The notes: generated from the sequence alone by a model not told the origin. A stretch of 64,000 nt of DNA from Bathynomus jamesi (GCA_023014485.1 JAJOZX010000873.1:62001-126000); one strand, 5' to 3'. Shown: positions 42,716 through 53,764, counted from the first letter of the stretch. A program made the numbers and translations.

Positions 42716-43060
42716 TGGTGATCCCATAATTATTTCATTTAAATTTTACACAATAATCATAGTAAGCCTACTTTCTTAGCCACATCAAATCGGTGTGATC
42801 GTAGGCCACTATATATACACATAGTATTACCACTGCAAATATATTCTAACGAAATAATACGGAATTTAAGGTATTCTTTTACTTGGTCAACTTGGAAGAA
42901 ATGAAACATGGTCCCCATCTGGACAACTCAATCTCTAACCCAATATTCTGAATGCACATTATGACATTATGAGAAATTTATAGGCTACGCTTCCCGAGCC
43001 CGAGACTTTTATGAAGGTGACAAACATTTTTAAGTATTATTCTGTTACTATTCATATGTT
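42716..43060 (+). other. Leader downstream of LTR C1
   Basis: Starts with TGGTGATCCC (tRNA-Trp-like primer site), then AGTAAGCCTACTTTCTT and CCACATCAAAT, which recur after LTR C2 at about 45307-45339. No gag or pol follows. Confidence 0.5.
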
Positions 43061-43330
43061 ATAATGTTATAATGTTTCAGACCAACAAAGACCCTAGGAT
43101 CCACTCATGGCTGGTCTACCTAACTGTGTTCGTAATTGTGTATTATGCATGTCCTCCGTGGTGGCGGAGGGGACCTACAATTTTACGTGGGTTCCGAACC
43201 ACAAAGAACATAAGAAATTTTTATAGTGGGCACACTAGGGGCCACTTCGGCCCATCGAGGTGGTTCCACTATGTAAAAACTGCCTGTACATTGGCAACAA
43301 CCAATTTTTACAAAACTGAATAATTATCAA
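43061..43330 (-). pseudogene. CR1-like LINE 3' tail
   Basis: About 145 bp (43061-43206) nearly identical to the 3' UTR at 41470-41607, joined to a minus-strand segment reading HSGTTSMGRSGP, resembling the end of another CR1-type sequence. It ends in repeats of ATTATAAC, the usual kind of CR1 3' microsatellite. Confidence 0.6.
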
Positions 43331-43428
43331 TTTAAAACTAATTAATTATCAATTTAAAACTAAAGATAGAATCTCTGGATCCAGAGGATCAAGTCATAAT
43401 AGACTACTATCTACAAATATGTTACACT

Positions 43429-43697
43429 CAGTGGTGTAGTCCGGGGGTAACGCAAGGTAACGGCGTTACCCTACTGGTTTTATTTTACTTTATATTTTTT
43501 ATATTTTTTGCTGTTTCTACTGAACATTTTTGTAATACATACTCTTTCTAACTATATTTCTTTCCTAACCCCTTCAATTTCAACGTGTTTTTGGGAATGT
43601 ACATAAAATTTAAAACGCTGTAGAATTTTATAGAAACGCTATATAAGAAAAATTGTTGTTGCGTTACCCCACTGAAGAAATTACGACTACACCACTG
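43429..43697. mobile_element. 269-bp hAT-type MITE
   Basis: TIRs CAGTGGTGTAGTCSG and CGACTACACCACTG; perfect 8-bp duplication GTTACACT (43421-43428 and 43698-43705). GTAACGC motifs occur near both ends. Non-coding. Confidence 0.93.
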
Positions 43698-43882
43698 GTT
43701 ACACTCTATATCTATTTATAACCGACATGCAAATATATCAGATCCAAAGAATCCAGTCAATTTCATTACGGTATCCATCAAAACCAGTACCTTGCCAACC
43801 AAAAATAAGTCACGGTCCATATCAATTGCGGACCAAGTCACAATTTACAACCATATACATTACAATATATATACACAGTAAT

Positions 43883-45264
43883 GTAGAAATGTGGGAATCA
43901 TCAGAAATTGAAAAACATACATGGTTTTCAAGGAGAGAGAAACAAAATGATGCTTATTTTTTTCCAAAAAGGGCCGCGCGAAAAGTTCGCGTCTTACGAG
44001 CCTATATAAACCAGAGTTCACTGAAAATCGCCCTCACTCTGCTCGTTACTCCTCGTGAATCTCCCCTTTCACGTAGCGCCGCTTCGACCTCAATCAACAC
44101 CAACTGTACACGAAGTGAATCAACACTTGAGGCGACCTACAATTTTATCCCGCCGGAAGCAAACATCACTCTACCGGAGTCATCCTTCTGGCACTGGCTT
44201 CACGCATCCTTCACCACAATTCGATCGGCGCCCGTTCAACAAGTCCATCAACGGACCCTTAGCACATCCTCCTGCCGGTAGGCCAACACGTCTTCAGAGC
44301 TATCTACGGTGAAATGCAATACAGTCAGCCTTCACGTAGGCCCTCGTCAGTCTTCAGAGTTATCCACGCCGAAACGCAGGACGGTAAACCTTCACGTAGG
44401 TTTCTTCAGTCTCCAGAGTTATCGCATAGAAATCGCAGGTCGGTAATCCTCTTGTAGGCCCTCGCTCGGCCTACAGTGTTTTGTTACGTCGTGCTAGACC
44501 AGTGGTTCTTAACCTTTTTACTACCATGCCCCCTCTAGGAATTGGTCCTTCCCTCCACGCCCCCCTTCAATCAAAATAACATTCTCAATAACTTCTCAAT
44601 ATTAGCCCATGCTCTCGTTAAGAGAATAATAAATACAATTAGAGAAATTCCTGTTTCTAGGGGGGCGCGCCCCCCCGGTTAAGAACCACTGTGCTAGACT
44701 ATTCAGGGTTCAAAGCTGAAAAGTCCACAAACTCTGCCTAATCGCGTAGTCCCTAAAAAGTGTCTTCAATACCGTTCAAACTAACTCTCCCGTTAAGACC
44801 GCAGTAGGCCTATTCAAGTGTTGTACCAATACCGTAGTTTTGTATCACCTTGTTATCTTGTTCATTCATACAACTTACTTATTTTGTATCAGATTGTTTA
44901 TTTGCTCCTTTATGCATTTAATTTTTACTGACCTAATCCATTTACTGCACCATACCGTACTTTCATTATTTCAGTTTTTATTGGCCTAATTACTTATTCT
45001 GTGTTCACCGCTGCATATCTCATTAGCCTACCGAAATTAGTGTACTTATTTAACGATTATACTTACTTAACTTGTACTTGCTTAACAATTAGACTGTATA
45101 ACCATTTGTTATTGCTAATAATCAGTCATCTGTAACATAGTATAAATATCGTTATAGAATTGATAATCGCTGTGAACAAATAATTTATTTTTCTAATTAA
45201 ACAAAACAACAAGTAATTTTTCTCTCATTATTAAATATTGTTTGTTTGGGTTGTATTTCCAAAA
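43883..45264 (+). repeat. Large LTR C2
   Basis: Homologous to LTR C1: GAATCATCAG near the start, promoter-like GAGCCTATATAAACCAGAG (about 43999-44017), CT-rich leader, GACCGCAGTAGGCCTATTCA, and the end TTAAATATTGTTTGTTTGGG. It is followed by TGGTGACCCT (45265-45274), a primer site of tRNA-Trp type. A hAT MITE sits at 44500-44691. The start is uncertain by tens of bases. Confidence 0.65.
44500..44691. mobile_element. 192-bp hAT-type MITE in LTR C2
   Basis: TIRs CAGTGGTTCTTAACC and GGTTAAGAACCACTG; perfect 8-bp duplication TGCTAGAC (44492-44499 and 44692-44699). CAGTGGTTCTTAACC is a widespread hAT end. Confidence 0.94.
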
Positions 45265-45343
45265 TGGTGACCCTAATTATTAATTTCAATATAATTAATT
45301 AATTATAGTAAGCCTACTTTCTTGACCACATCAAATTGCTGAT
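45265..45343 (+). other. Leader downstream of LTR C2
   Basis: Primer site TGGTGACCCT, then the same leader motif as after C1 (AGTAAGCCTACTTTCTT). It is cut short by the next element. Confidence 0.5.
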
Positions 45344-46128
45344 CAGTAGGTAGGGTTGCCAGATTTTTCAAATGCCCATGCGGGACAAAAAATTCAGTTT
45401 TTTTTTTAAGACAATTTTCTTCAAATTGAAACTAGATTTCTTCAATGGTTAAACAAACAAAAATTAGAAAAATTGTATTAAAATAATGCTTAACAATTAA
45501 ACATCGTGAATAATAATGAAATAATTATACATAATATTGAAATATCGTAAATAATATTGAAATTATCATAGCATATTAAATATTGTAATATACATCAATT
45601 TACTAATTATATTATAACATACAGTATGTCAATATTTTTCTGAACTTTTAATCTTCAAAATTTTAGCTCCATCTTCTGACTTCAAGTATAACTGAAATTC
45701 CTTGCAGGTCATAGAAAAAAAAATGTCTTTAATCATGAGTTCTGATTCCAAGTTTTCGATGAACAGCCGATTTCTCTCTTTCCTCCAGTTGGTTGCCATC
45801 AAGCTGAAAATTCTTTCAGACACAGCGTTGGAATGAGGAATGGAAAATATATGCTCCAGAATTAATTCAAAAAAATATTCTAAATCTTATAAATAAAATC
45901 ATGCGGTGTATGTTCCCCTTTCACGCAAATGCAGCAATGTACACCTGAACGATTTCTTATAAAAAGTAGACATACTTACAGATTTTATTTGAATTACACA
46001 ATCTCAAGTTGTATGGTCAAGCAAGCGCAGGATTCACACTAATTCAAAGCTTACAATATAACTACAGCCGAAAAACTGCCAACTCCGTGACCAAACAAAA
46101 CATTTTATAAGCGTTATGTACGAGGGGC
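45344..46128 (-). pseudogene. hAT fragment with dimerisation domain
   Basis: AGGGTTGCCAGATTTTTC near 45352 looks like a hAT end. The minus frame 45629-45823 reads SERIFSLMATNWRKERNRL and on to SSEKY, the C-terminal hATC dimerisation segment of a BED-finger hAT transposase. Further upstream coding is absent. GCGGGACA-type sequence near 50938 may be the other end of the same element, displaced by the mariner insertion. Confidence 0.6.
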
Positions 46129-46299
46129 GGTCAGAAAATAAGTTTACACGGCGTATAATTTCGTAACTAAAGGACGTACATTAATCATTGTTGGCAACAC
46201 TGCACGTCGATTCAGCTGCCATCTAGCGTACATTGGCTATAGCCGCTATACGAGTCAGTTGAACATGGCGGCTCGACTGGAACAGTGCCCTGTCCTACG

Positions 46300-46620
46300 G
46301 AGCAGTTCAGGACGTTTACGTTTAATGGCCTCTCGTAAATGTTCCAGTGTTGAACAATATGCAGCTGCATTGATTGTCGTGCCTTTTTGTATGAAGTCTG
46401 CGAGCAAAACGCCTTTGTGGTCCTAAAACACGGTAACCATCACTTCGCCAGCGGACCTCACAATCTTGAACTTCTTTGGTCGCGGGGACCCAGGGTGTTT
46501 CCATTCCATGCTGGCACGTTTTGTTTCCGGAGTACGGTGATGAACCCATGTCTCGTCTCCTGTGACAATGCGCTCGAGAAATTCTTGACCACTGACAGAC
46601 TGAATATCGTTGTAGAAATA
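46300..46620 (-). pseudogene. Mariner transposase fragment
   Basis: The minus strand reads FLERIVTGDETWVHHRTPET and PRPKKFKIVRSAGEVMVTVF (first catalytic Asp region of a Mos1-like DD34D mariner). After a small frame break it reads QKGTTINAAAYCSTLEHLRE. The N-terminal DNA-binding domain and the last catalytic Asp are missing. It lies between the inverted arms of the fold-back element. Confidence 0.82.
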
Positions 46621-47447
46621 ACAGGGCACTGTTCCAGTCGAGCCGCCATGTTCAACTGACTCATATAACCGATGTACGCTAGATGGCAGCCGAATCGACG
46701 TGCAGTGTTGCCAACAATGATTAACAAATTCACCTGATACAAACATAACACTGGTATGCATATGAAATTTTTTTGTCTACTGTGAGGGTTTTTTCAACTC
46801 ATATTATATAATTGGACCATGCTGAATTCGAAAATGACATTGGTTTTCCTCAATCAGGTCAGGTTTTTTCTCTATTGGCCATTTATTATAAGTCCAATTT
46901 TATCCCCAAATTTATTGATTTTTTTAGCTTAAACACTGTAGATACGAGTAATATTATAAGAACACTCGTGAAAAATGAAAACATTGTGTGAATAAATACT
47001 TTTATTCATACAATGAATATGGAAAAAAGTTTATTGAGGAAAGAATGAAGTTTTTTTTGGCTTTCCGTCTGTGTTTTTCTTCGGGTACGTCTCGCTTCAA
47101 ACACCAGCAATAGTCCGCCAGCATATTGATATCCGTTTCCCTGGTACCTCTCTTCCATTATTTTGATATCTTGATGAAATCGTTCACCCTGTTCCTCACT
47201 ATAATCCCCGCAATTTTCAGGAAAATAGTCCAAGTGGGACCACAAAAAGTGCATTTTTATGGACATGCGCGACCCATGAGCTTTGAAAGCTTCCATCAAG
47301 TTTTCGACAACGGACTCGTATTCTGGACTTCTACGCTTGCCAAGAAAATCAGTGACAACTGATTTGAATGCCTGCCAGGCATTCTTCTCAGTTGGAGTCA
47401 TTGCGTTTTCGAACTGAGTATCCTTGATCAAAGTTCGAATTTGAGGA

Positions 47448-48656
47448 TAGTGATGTAGCGGATGTCATTTTTTTCACATTCGCGGATGAGGATGTTTGAT
47501 TTCAACATCCGCGGATGCGGATGTCTACATTTTCGTTATTTTTTAGGATATATTCGAGATTTGTTGTGTTTAACGTATATAATAAATTATTATATAGAGA
47601 GAGCTGTAGCTATAATGTAGTATAATTGATTAATTGTACAATAATTGCTGTACTTTTCTCTGAACATATAAAATAATATCAAGCATCTAACTAATATAGA
47701 AATCAATTAGATAATTCGTCTGCAAATAAATTCGTTATATTTTGTTGAGTTTCAGCACCCCACCGACCTCTTTCCCCAACCTCCACCCTTATAGAAAGAG
47801 ATCTTTAATTAGCTTGATAACTATTTATATTAAGTTTAAAGTTTTATTAGGCATATTTATAAATGAGTAATTAAAATAAAGTAAACTAAGATGTTCATCG
47901 TTTAATGTTCAAACTTAATTATAGGAAGGTTATGCTTAAGGAACATTAATTTTTCTGCCTTTTCTGCTGCCAGTCTGTTTCTCTTTTCATCATATATTAA
48001 TCCAGCACTGCTAAATAATCTCTCGCTTGGTACGTTTGTTGGAGGAGAGGCTAAATGTTTCCTTGCAAGTTTACTCAAGTATGGATAGATATTCTGCGTA
48101 TTTTCCACCAACTAATAGGATTGTCACATGCAGCCAGGCGTTTTTCTTGGTGATAGCTCTCGATCATTTTTACTACATCTTTTGACATCGCGTAGGTCTC
48201 GTCATTGCTGCTTGACTCAAGAAACTGAGAGACAGATTCTGTGATAGATTTGCTTGTTGAAGGTGTTGGTTCTGTCACTGAAACGTTTATTTTTTGGTGG
48301 GGGGCGAAGCGACAGATTCAAGAGATTGAAGCTCTTCAACTGCTTTGCCAAGTGATGATTTAACTCGTTCTAATGTACTAGGTGAAAATAACTTAGCTTT
48401 GTAACGTGGATCTAAGTAGGTTGCAAGAGAGTAACTTCATACAAGAACAGCCTCTCGTCTTGTCGCTTGCATCACTTTTGCGCACAATGAACTAGTTCTA
48501 TTAATATAGTAGAATGTGATAATTTCCGCTTATTAATGACGTTTTATCTCAACGGTCCACATCCGCACGACATCCGCAGTCCAAAGTGCGGATGCGGACG
48601 CGGATGCGAGAAAATATGCGGATGTTCCGCGGATGTGGATGTGACCTACATCACTA
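47448..48656 (-). mobile_element. Non-autonomous hAT with GCGGATG-array ends
   Basis: 1209 bp with ends TAGTGATGTAGC and GGTCACATCC-like/CTACATCACTA, flanked by the perfect 8-bp duplication TTTGAGGA (47440-47447 and 48657-48664). Both terminal 100 bp are arrays of GCGGATG and its inverse CATCCGC. It is inserted in the coding region of the CACTA-like gene. Confidence 0.93.
47902..48278 (-). pseudogene. hAT transposase C-terminus (hATC remnant)
   Basis: The minus frames 48075-48278 and 47902-48111 give a short hAT C-terminal region with NVPSERLFSSAGLIYDEKRN and AEKLMFLKHN, the dimerisation motif. A frameshift separates the two frames. The catalytic core is absent, so the element depends on a transposase supplied elsewhere. 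Confidence 0.8.
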
Positions 48657-48987
48657 TTTGAGGACCACCAAAAACCCCAGCATTTAGTTTAGCATCAAAT
48701 ATATGAGGAAATTTACTCTCGAGATATCGGAATGCTGAACCCTCCTTATTCATTGATTTGATGAAATTTTTCATCAAGCCCAGCTTAATATGAAGTGGTG
48801 GGAGCAAAATTTTTGTTGGTGGTACAAGGGGCACTGAAACGACATTATGCGACCCAGGTTCAAAATTCTCTCTGGATGCCCATTCACGCTGTGCATAGTG
48901 CTTCTCATCCGCTCGGCTATCCCATTTGCAGAGGAAACATGGGTATTTCGTGTATCCCCCATGCATTCCCAATACAAATGCCACAAT

Positions 48988-49164
48988 CTGAAAAAAAATG
49001 AAAATATTTAAAGAATTTAGAGAATTTGTTCTATCAGATAAAAAAATCTATGCATTGGACTGTATCACTTCTGTGGGGAAGTTAAGTGTTCTTATACCTC
49101 TCAAATAACCTTTGGAAAAACAACATAGTCAATAGCAATAGTTTACTTATGATATTAGTATTAC
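48988..49164 (-). other. Intron in the CACTA-like gene
   Basis: On the minus strand the exon ends at ...GATTTGAAG, followed by GTAATACT. The intron closes with a T-rich tract and CAG before ATTGTGGCATTTG. Splicing joins GDLK to IVAFVLGM, matching the continuous reading of copy i (GDLKVVALL), so the 177-bp intron is well supported. Confidence 0.8.
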
Positions 49165-49928
49165 CTTCAAATCTCCACAGATCCTCCAGTTATGTTGGTC
49201 GTATACGAGAGCATCCAGTAAAATTTTCATGTTATCGTAGCTCTCAGTAAGTTGTACGGAATGTGCTACAGGGACTGATGCAACCCTATTCCCAATGTTG
49301 AGAAGTACTGCTTTCAAACTTCGTTTAGACGAGTCTATAAATAGCCTCCATTCTGATGCGTTATATGGCAGGCCCAAGGATTCGATTAGCCCCTCAACAT
49401 TGCAGCAGTACACTAAGGAAGAGGTATTTTCGTGCACTGCAAAAAACTTGCGGAATTCTTCCTCTCGTTTCCTATACCAGGAGAATGTTGTTCCCGGAGC
49501 CAGCAAGTTGTCCTCTCGAAGTCGTGAGCCCAAGATCTCGGCAGCTAATTTGGAAAGTCCTAAATCCCTGGTAAGATCATTAAGTTTGGCCTGGTTGAGA
49601 GGCCTCGGCTCATTTGAAGCGGTATTTGAGGTATATACGACTGGGACTGGTCATTGGCATTGGTCATTGATTCATCATCAGAATCATCGAAGTCCAGGGT
49701 TTGAGGTGGGTCGGGCATTGGAATTCCAGGACCATGGGGTACAGGTCTCATAGCAGAAGGAATGTCAGGGTACACAACAATGTGTTTATTCTTCTTGTTA
49801 ACTCCTGAAAATAGAAACACAGAAACATGGATATAAAACTTGCATATGAAATAGAAGAAGCATTCAGACAGTGGCGGCTCGTGAGGGAAAGCTGCGGTCT
49901 GTAAGATATGAAATAGGTCGATGGAGTC

Positions 49929-50002
49929 TGTATATTTTCTTTCTTTTTCATTCATATTGTCCCTTCGGGGACAATATGAATGAAAAAGAAAGAAAATATA
50001 CA
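49929..50002. repeat. Perfect 74-bp palindrome
   Basis: Arms of 35 bp (49929-49963 and 49968-50002) are exact reverse complements, separated by TTCG. It lies in the first intron of the CACTA-like gene, next to a relic of a hAT MITE end (AGTGGCGGCTCGTG, about 49870). Short direct repeats (TATGTAAATGTA, ATGGTGAATATTA) follow to 50150. Confidence 0.95.
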
Positions 50003-50825
50003 ATCATTGTATATGTAAATGTAACTTGTATAACAATATGTATGTGTAAATGTATTTTCTATAACAATATGTATATGTAAATGTATGATTACCATTATGG
50101 TGAATATTATGCTATATATGGTGAATATTACATTATGGTGAAGATTATGTCAAGTTTCATACGAAGATTTCAAAATATTTAAGAAAAATAAATTTATAAG
50201 CCCACCTTGGAGGTTTGTCATGCAGAAATAGCAATCTGTCACGTGATCCTTTCCTTCTCTCCAAATCATGGGAATTCCAAAAGGCAAAGATTTCGCTCTG
50301 CCTTTGCTCCATCTTCTCAAATTTTCAATGCACATCTTGCAGCACATATGAGGGGCGAAATTTTTGTCCTGGTCCCCTAGCTTAATTCCAAAGTATGCTC
50401 TATACATTGTCTTCACAAATTTAGTGATTTGGGACTGGTTATTTGGCATGGTAACCGTCCCACATATGTAGCAGAATCTATTGGGATCATTTTTACACGC
50501 TCTATTCATTACGAAATATTTTATCTATATGCCTGAAAAGTAAAAAAAGATATTATACAAGTGAAACAAGTGATGATAGATGTTACTGTTCCAATTCCGC
50601 TTTGACAAAATCACGAAAAATTCTATTTTACTTATGAGGCCATAGCCGGATAACCTGAGCTGATTGAGAAAAACGGATTGCAGATTCGAAATCAGCAGGA
50701 AAAACTCTATAAGAATCACTTACAAAACCCTTGACAGCAAAATTGATGCATACCAGTGTAATCAATGTAGGTCCTTTAGTTACAAAATTATACGCCGTGT
50801 AAACTTGTTTTCTGACCGCCCCTCG

Positions 50826-51044
50826 TAATTTCTAGGATGTTCTAGAACATTCAACATTACTCTACAGAATTCTACAGGGTCCTACATAATTCTAGAATTA
50901 TTCATCCCGAAAAAATTTGCTTAAAAAGTTTTTTGCGGGACATTTTGAATACAAAGCGTGACGCAGGATTTTTTTTATCAAAGGCCACTATATATATAAA
51001 ACCCAGCTGTTCATCCTTCCACAAAAAAAAAATTGGTTGGTGAC
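50826..51044. other. Unassigned spacer
   Basis: Contains TCTAGAA-rich short repeats and GCGGGACATTTTGAATAC, possibly the displaced end of the hAT fragment at 45344. No frame. Confidence 0.4.
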
Positions 51045-51213
51045 AAATGGGTACCTGTGTAGCCTAGTAGTTAAGACGCTGGGCTGCTGGTGGGGCGTGG
51101 TTCAAGTTCCACGTTAAACTGTAGGTCTATGTGGAGTGCCAAGCTTGACCTTCGTTAGAATGAACAATTCGGGCGGAAGCTTAACCAAGGTTATATATAC
51201 AGAGAGAGAGAGA
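51045..51213 (+). mobile_element. tRNA-derived SINE (plus strand)
   Basis: The head has TAGCCTAGTAGTTAAGACGC (A box) and GGTTCAAGTTCC (B box, 51099-51110). The body ACGTTAAACTGTAGGTC matches the SINE at 36901-37082. The tail CCAAGCTTGACCTTCGT is the same as the LINE 3' end at 58475-58560, followed by TATATATAC and (GA)n. Confidence 0.8.
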
Positions 51214-52474
51214 AAACACTTCATTATAGGCCTATAGTTTTATTGTAAAAACTTCATAGATTCGACACAGTACGGTAATACACTTCTCAAGTGCGTATCA
51301 AATAACATCAGTTAAGACCGCAAAAGGCCACCCTTACAAAGGGGATTTTGGCCCTCTGTTCAAAAAGTTCAGGAGTTGAATTAATCATGGTCATAAAGAT
51401 GCATGCAGATCTTCGTTACATTTGGACTAACGACCAAAAAGGTTCCTTGGCAGGCAAAGAGGACGAGCCAAACGGACGTTTTCGGATACTAAGGGCCACA
51501 TTAATTTCGTAACCGTTTGAACAACCGTCAGCACCATAAAGCACTTTCATGATGCCGTAAGAAGCCTTCTTAGGCCTACAAAGCATCAAGGTTTATCCCT
51601 GCTGGAACTGACCAGGTTCCAGAAAACCGAAGCGGCAAAAGAAATTACAACGAAGAACTAGTAGTATTCAGTCACCGTTTAATTTTGGAAGCTGTAACAT
51701 CTTGTTAAATAGGCCCTCGCTATGGCCTACTTTGTCACTCCGTTTAACCCTCAAGAGTTCTGAAATTCATTCGCGCGTTATCTTATAACTGGTGTAATAA
51801 TTCAGTTTATCTTCCATTTATTTCTGTGCATTCTCCTACACAGAGCCGGATTTAGACGTGTGGAGGCCCTGGGCAGCCTCCATGTGGAGGCCCCCCTACC
51901 TTAGGGGAAGACATAATTGAAGTCATCCATAAGATTCATAATATAATTAACATACATACACTTTCAAAACATCGTGCACTCTTGTGTCTGTCCATTCCAC
52001 TCATTTCTGCAAAAAATGAAAGCCTCGGGTTACTCGGGTATTCCATTATAGTGAGAGTAGGCCTAAAAGAGTAATAAAAACAAAATAATAATCAGTACAC
52101 AACAAATAGTAATTGGTAAAAGTTTATGTACTACAGTGGTATTGGATGCGCGTGTTTTTTTGTTGATCATCTATCGGGTTTTTCTAGTTTCGGGTTTTTT
52201 CTATTTTGATAATGGCTTGTTAATATGTGGAGGCTCCCAAGATGTGGAGGCCCATGGGCAGCTGCCCACTTTGCCCACTCCTAAATCCGGCCCTGCTCCT
52301 ACATTGTAATTAACATTTAGTTCCAACAATTCAATCATTGTACATTCTAATTTAGGCAACTACAATGTTATTTGTTGTTAAGTAAGACGAAAACCAGTTC
52401 AGTCTTTCCTGAACTGATAAGTTTAGTACCTGATGACCCCATACAACTATTAAATACTAATTAAGTAATTAAGT
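51214..52474 (+). repeat. LTR-like sequence interrupted by a MITE
   Basis: Rich in AGGCCT motifs and holding GTTAAGACCGCAAAAGGCC, similar to GTTAAGACCGCAGTAGGCC in LTRs C1 and C2. Probably part of a related LTR, but ends were not identified. No coding frame. Confidence 0.4.
51841..52295. mobile_element. 455-bp hAT-type MITE
   Basis: TIRs CAGAGCCGGATTTAG and CTAAATCCGGCCCTG; perfect 8-bp duplication CTCCTACA (51833-51840 and 52296-52303). GTGGAGGCCC repeats occur near both ends. Non-coding. Confidence 0.93.
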
Positions 52475-52499
52475 AAACTGAGATTTGTTTATGAAAAAC

Positions 52500-53764
52500 T
52501 TCTGAACAGTTAGCTAGAACAACGTGAAAAAAGTGTTAGCAGCTGACGAGGAAGCTTCTAACAGTGGCTGTATCCTCCAGCGCGGGACACCAACGCGAAG
52601 AAGAGGCGACGTCAAAACAAAACATCAACGCGCTGGTGGCCAAACTTCCTCAAATCTCCGTGCAGCGGGCTGTCTACGGTTGGCCAGACTGGCAGTCGAC
52701 GGCCTGTTGCTTGGCACGGTCAGAGTGCCGATCGGCTCTCGGGGCCGGACCTATTCTCAGCGTGTTATTTTTTTAATTTACGGGGAGCAATTGCGTGCTC
52801 CCCGGACTACTATTACTCTCCGGCGACATTAAGACTAATTCAGGCCCCACTACAACTTACACATGTCATCATCATACACAAAGTCAGACACAATAGCACC
52901 ATGAGACATACAGAAGTATAATATTAACATATTACAGTACAACGTAGATGGCCTCACAAACAAAATCATGCAGCTAAGGAAATTCGTACACAAACAAAAC
53001 ATTCACATAGCACTTATACAAGAAACAAAACTAAAACGCACACCCAAAACACCCACCATCCCTGACTTCACGGCGATCCGTCAAGATCGTACTAGGGGTA
53101 AGGAGGGTGGACTCATCACTTACATACGTAAAAGCATTAGCTACACTGATGCCACCCAAAACATTACAAACACAATCCAAGCAGATAACACGATAGAAAT
53201 ACAGGCACTTCACATTAAAACACGCACAAAACAGCACCACACCACACCACACAAATCAACATTTACATCCCACCAGATGGTTCACCTCAGGTGCCAGCCA
53301 ATTACAATCCACAGTTACACAATCTGGCCTCTCTCATTAATGTCATCTTAGGAGGAGACTTCACCGGTAAAGACACTAGTTGGTACCTGCACAACCAAAG
53401 CAACACCAGAGGTACCAACATAGCCACACAATTAAACAGCCTCTTCATTCTTAACAATACAGAAGAACATACACACATACCACATCAAGCAGGATACTCA
53501 AACTCCTCCCCAGACATAACGTTCTGTTCCCCCTCACTAGCGATACATACACACTGGAGAACAGAAAAACAACTGTCATCAGACCACCTGCCCATCATCA
53601 TTACAACACGTTCTCCACTCTGCCCCAACAGCCTTAGGCACACTTACAGAAATTACAAGAAAGCTGATTGGGAACAGTTCAAAATACAGACTGAGGAAAA
53701 ATTCACCACATTAAACAGCACACCCATCATAAACATCAATACAACACTCAAGACATTTAATTAG
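52500..53764 (+). pseudogene. LINE copy 2: leader, 2A-like motif and AP endonuclease
   Basis: The leader is frameshifted. The motif reads GLLLLSGDIKTNSGP near 52797-52841, where Ser replaces the essential first Pro of NPGP. Endonuclease motifs: HIALIQETKLKR (52968 frame), then after a frameshift GGDFTGKDTSWYLHN (53291 frame, with Thr for the conserved Asn) and SSPDITFCSP. The final SDHLPI motif is out of frame. Compared with copy 1 this one has lost more key residues. Confidence 0.82.

Larger units (their letters stand above)
47006..50509 (-). pseudogene. CACTA-like transposase, copy ii (spliced gene, interrupted)
   Basis: Exon 1 (about 50208-50509) has FCYICGTVTM, HMCCKMC and TDCYFCMTN, a zinc-binding module. 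An intron follows, with its acceptor after TTTCTATTTTCAG near 49806. Exon 2 reads NKHIVVYPDIPSAMRPVPHG, then after a frameshift near 49620 LNDLTRDLGLSKLAAEILGS, SEWRLFIDSSKRSLK and ICGDLK. A clean GT-AG intron (48988-49164) lies after CGDLK. Exon 3 has KYPCFLCKWDSRA and LPPLHIKLGLMK. The gene is cut by a hAT and resumes at 47431-47006 with HFLWSHLDYFPENCG, EEQGERFHQDI and a shortened RYQG end. It is one frameshift and one insertion away from intact. Confidence 0.75.
46749..50758 (-). mobile_element. CACTA-like DNA transposon, copy ii, with 3-bp TSD
   Basis: Ends CACTGGTATGCAT and, inverted, the same 13 bases. TAA flanks both sides (46746-46748 and 50759-50761). Subterminal TGCTGATTTCGAAT matches copy i. 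CACT ends with a 3-bp duplication are the hallmark of EnSpm/CACTA. It carries the multi-exon gene below and a nested hAT (47448-48656). Confidence 0.8.
46131..50825 (-). mobile_element. Fold-back mariner carrying a nested CACTA-like element
   Basis: Ends CGAGGGGCGGTCAGAAAAYA on both sides, each bordered by TA. The left arm (46131-46300) recurs inverted at 46618-46725 and continues at 50762-50825 after the CACTA-like insertion. Without the nested DNA the mariner is only about 680 bp. Like the element at 27313-28235 it is a fold-back copy with part of a transposase between its arms. Confidence 0.85.

Noticed and set aside
51045..51213. tRNA gene
   Set aside because: Same reasons as the minus-strand copy: SINE body and LINE-like tail.
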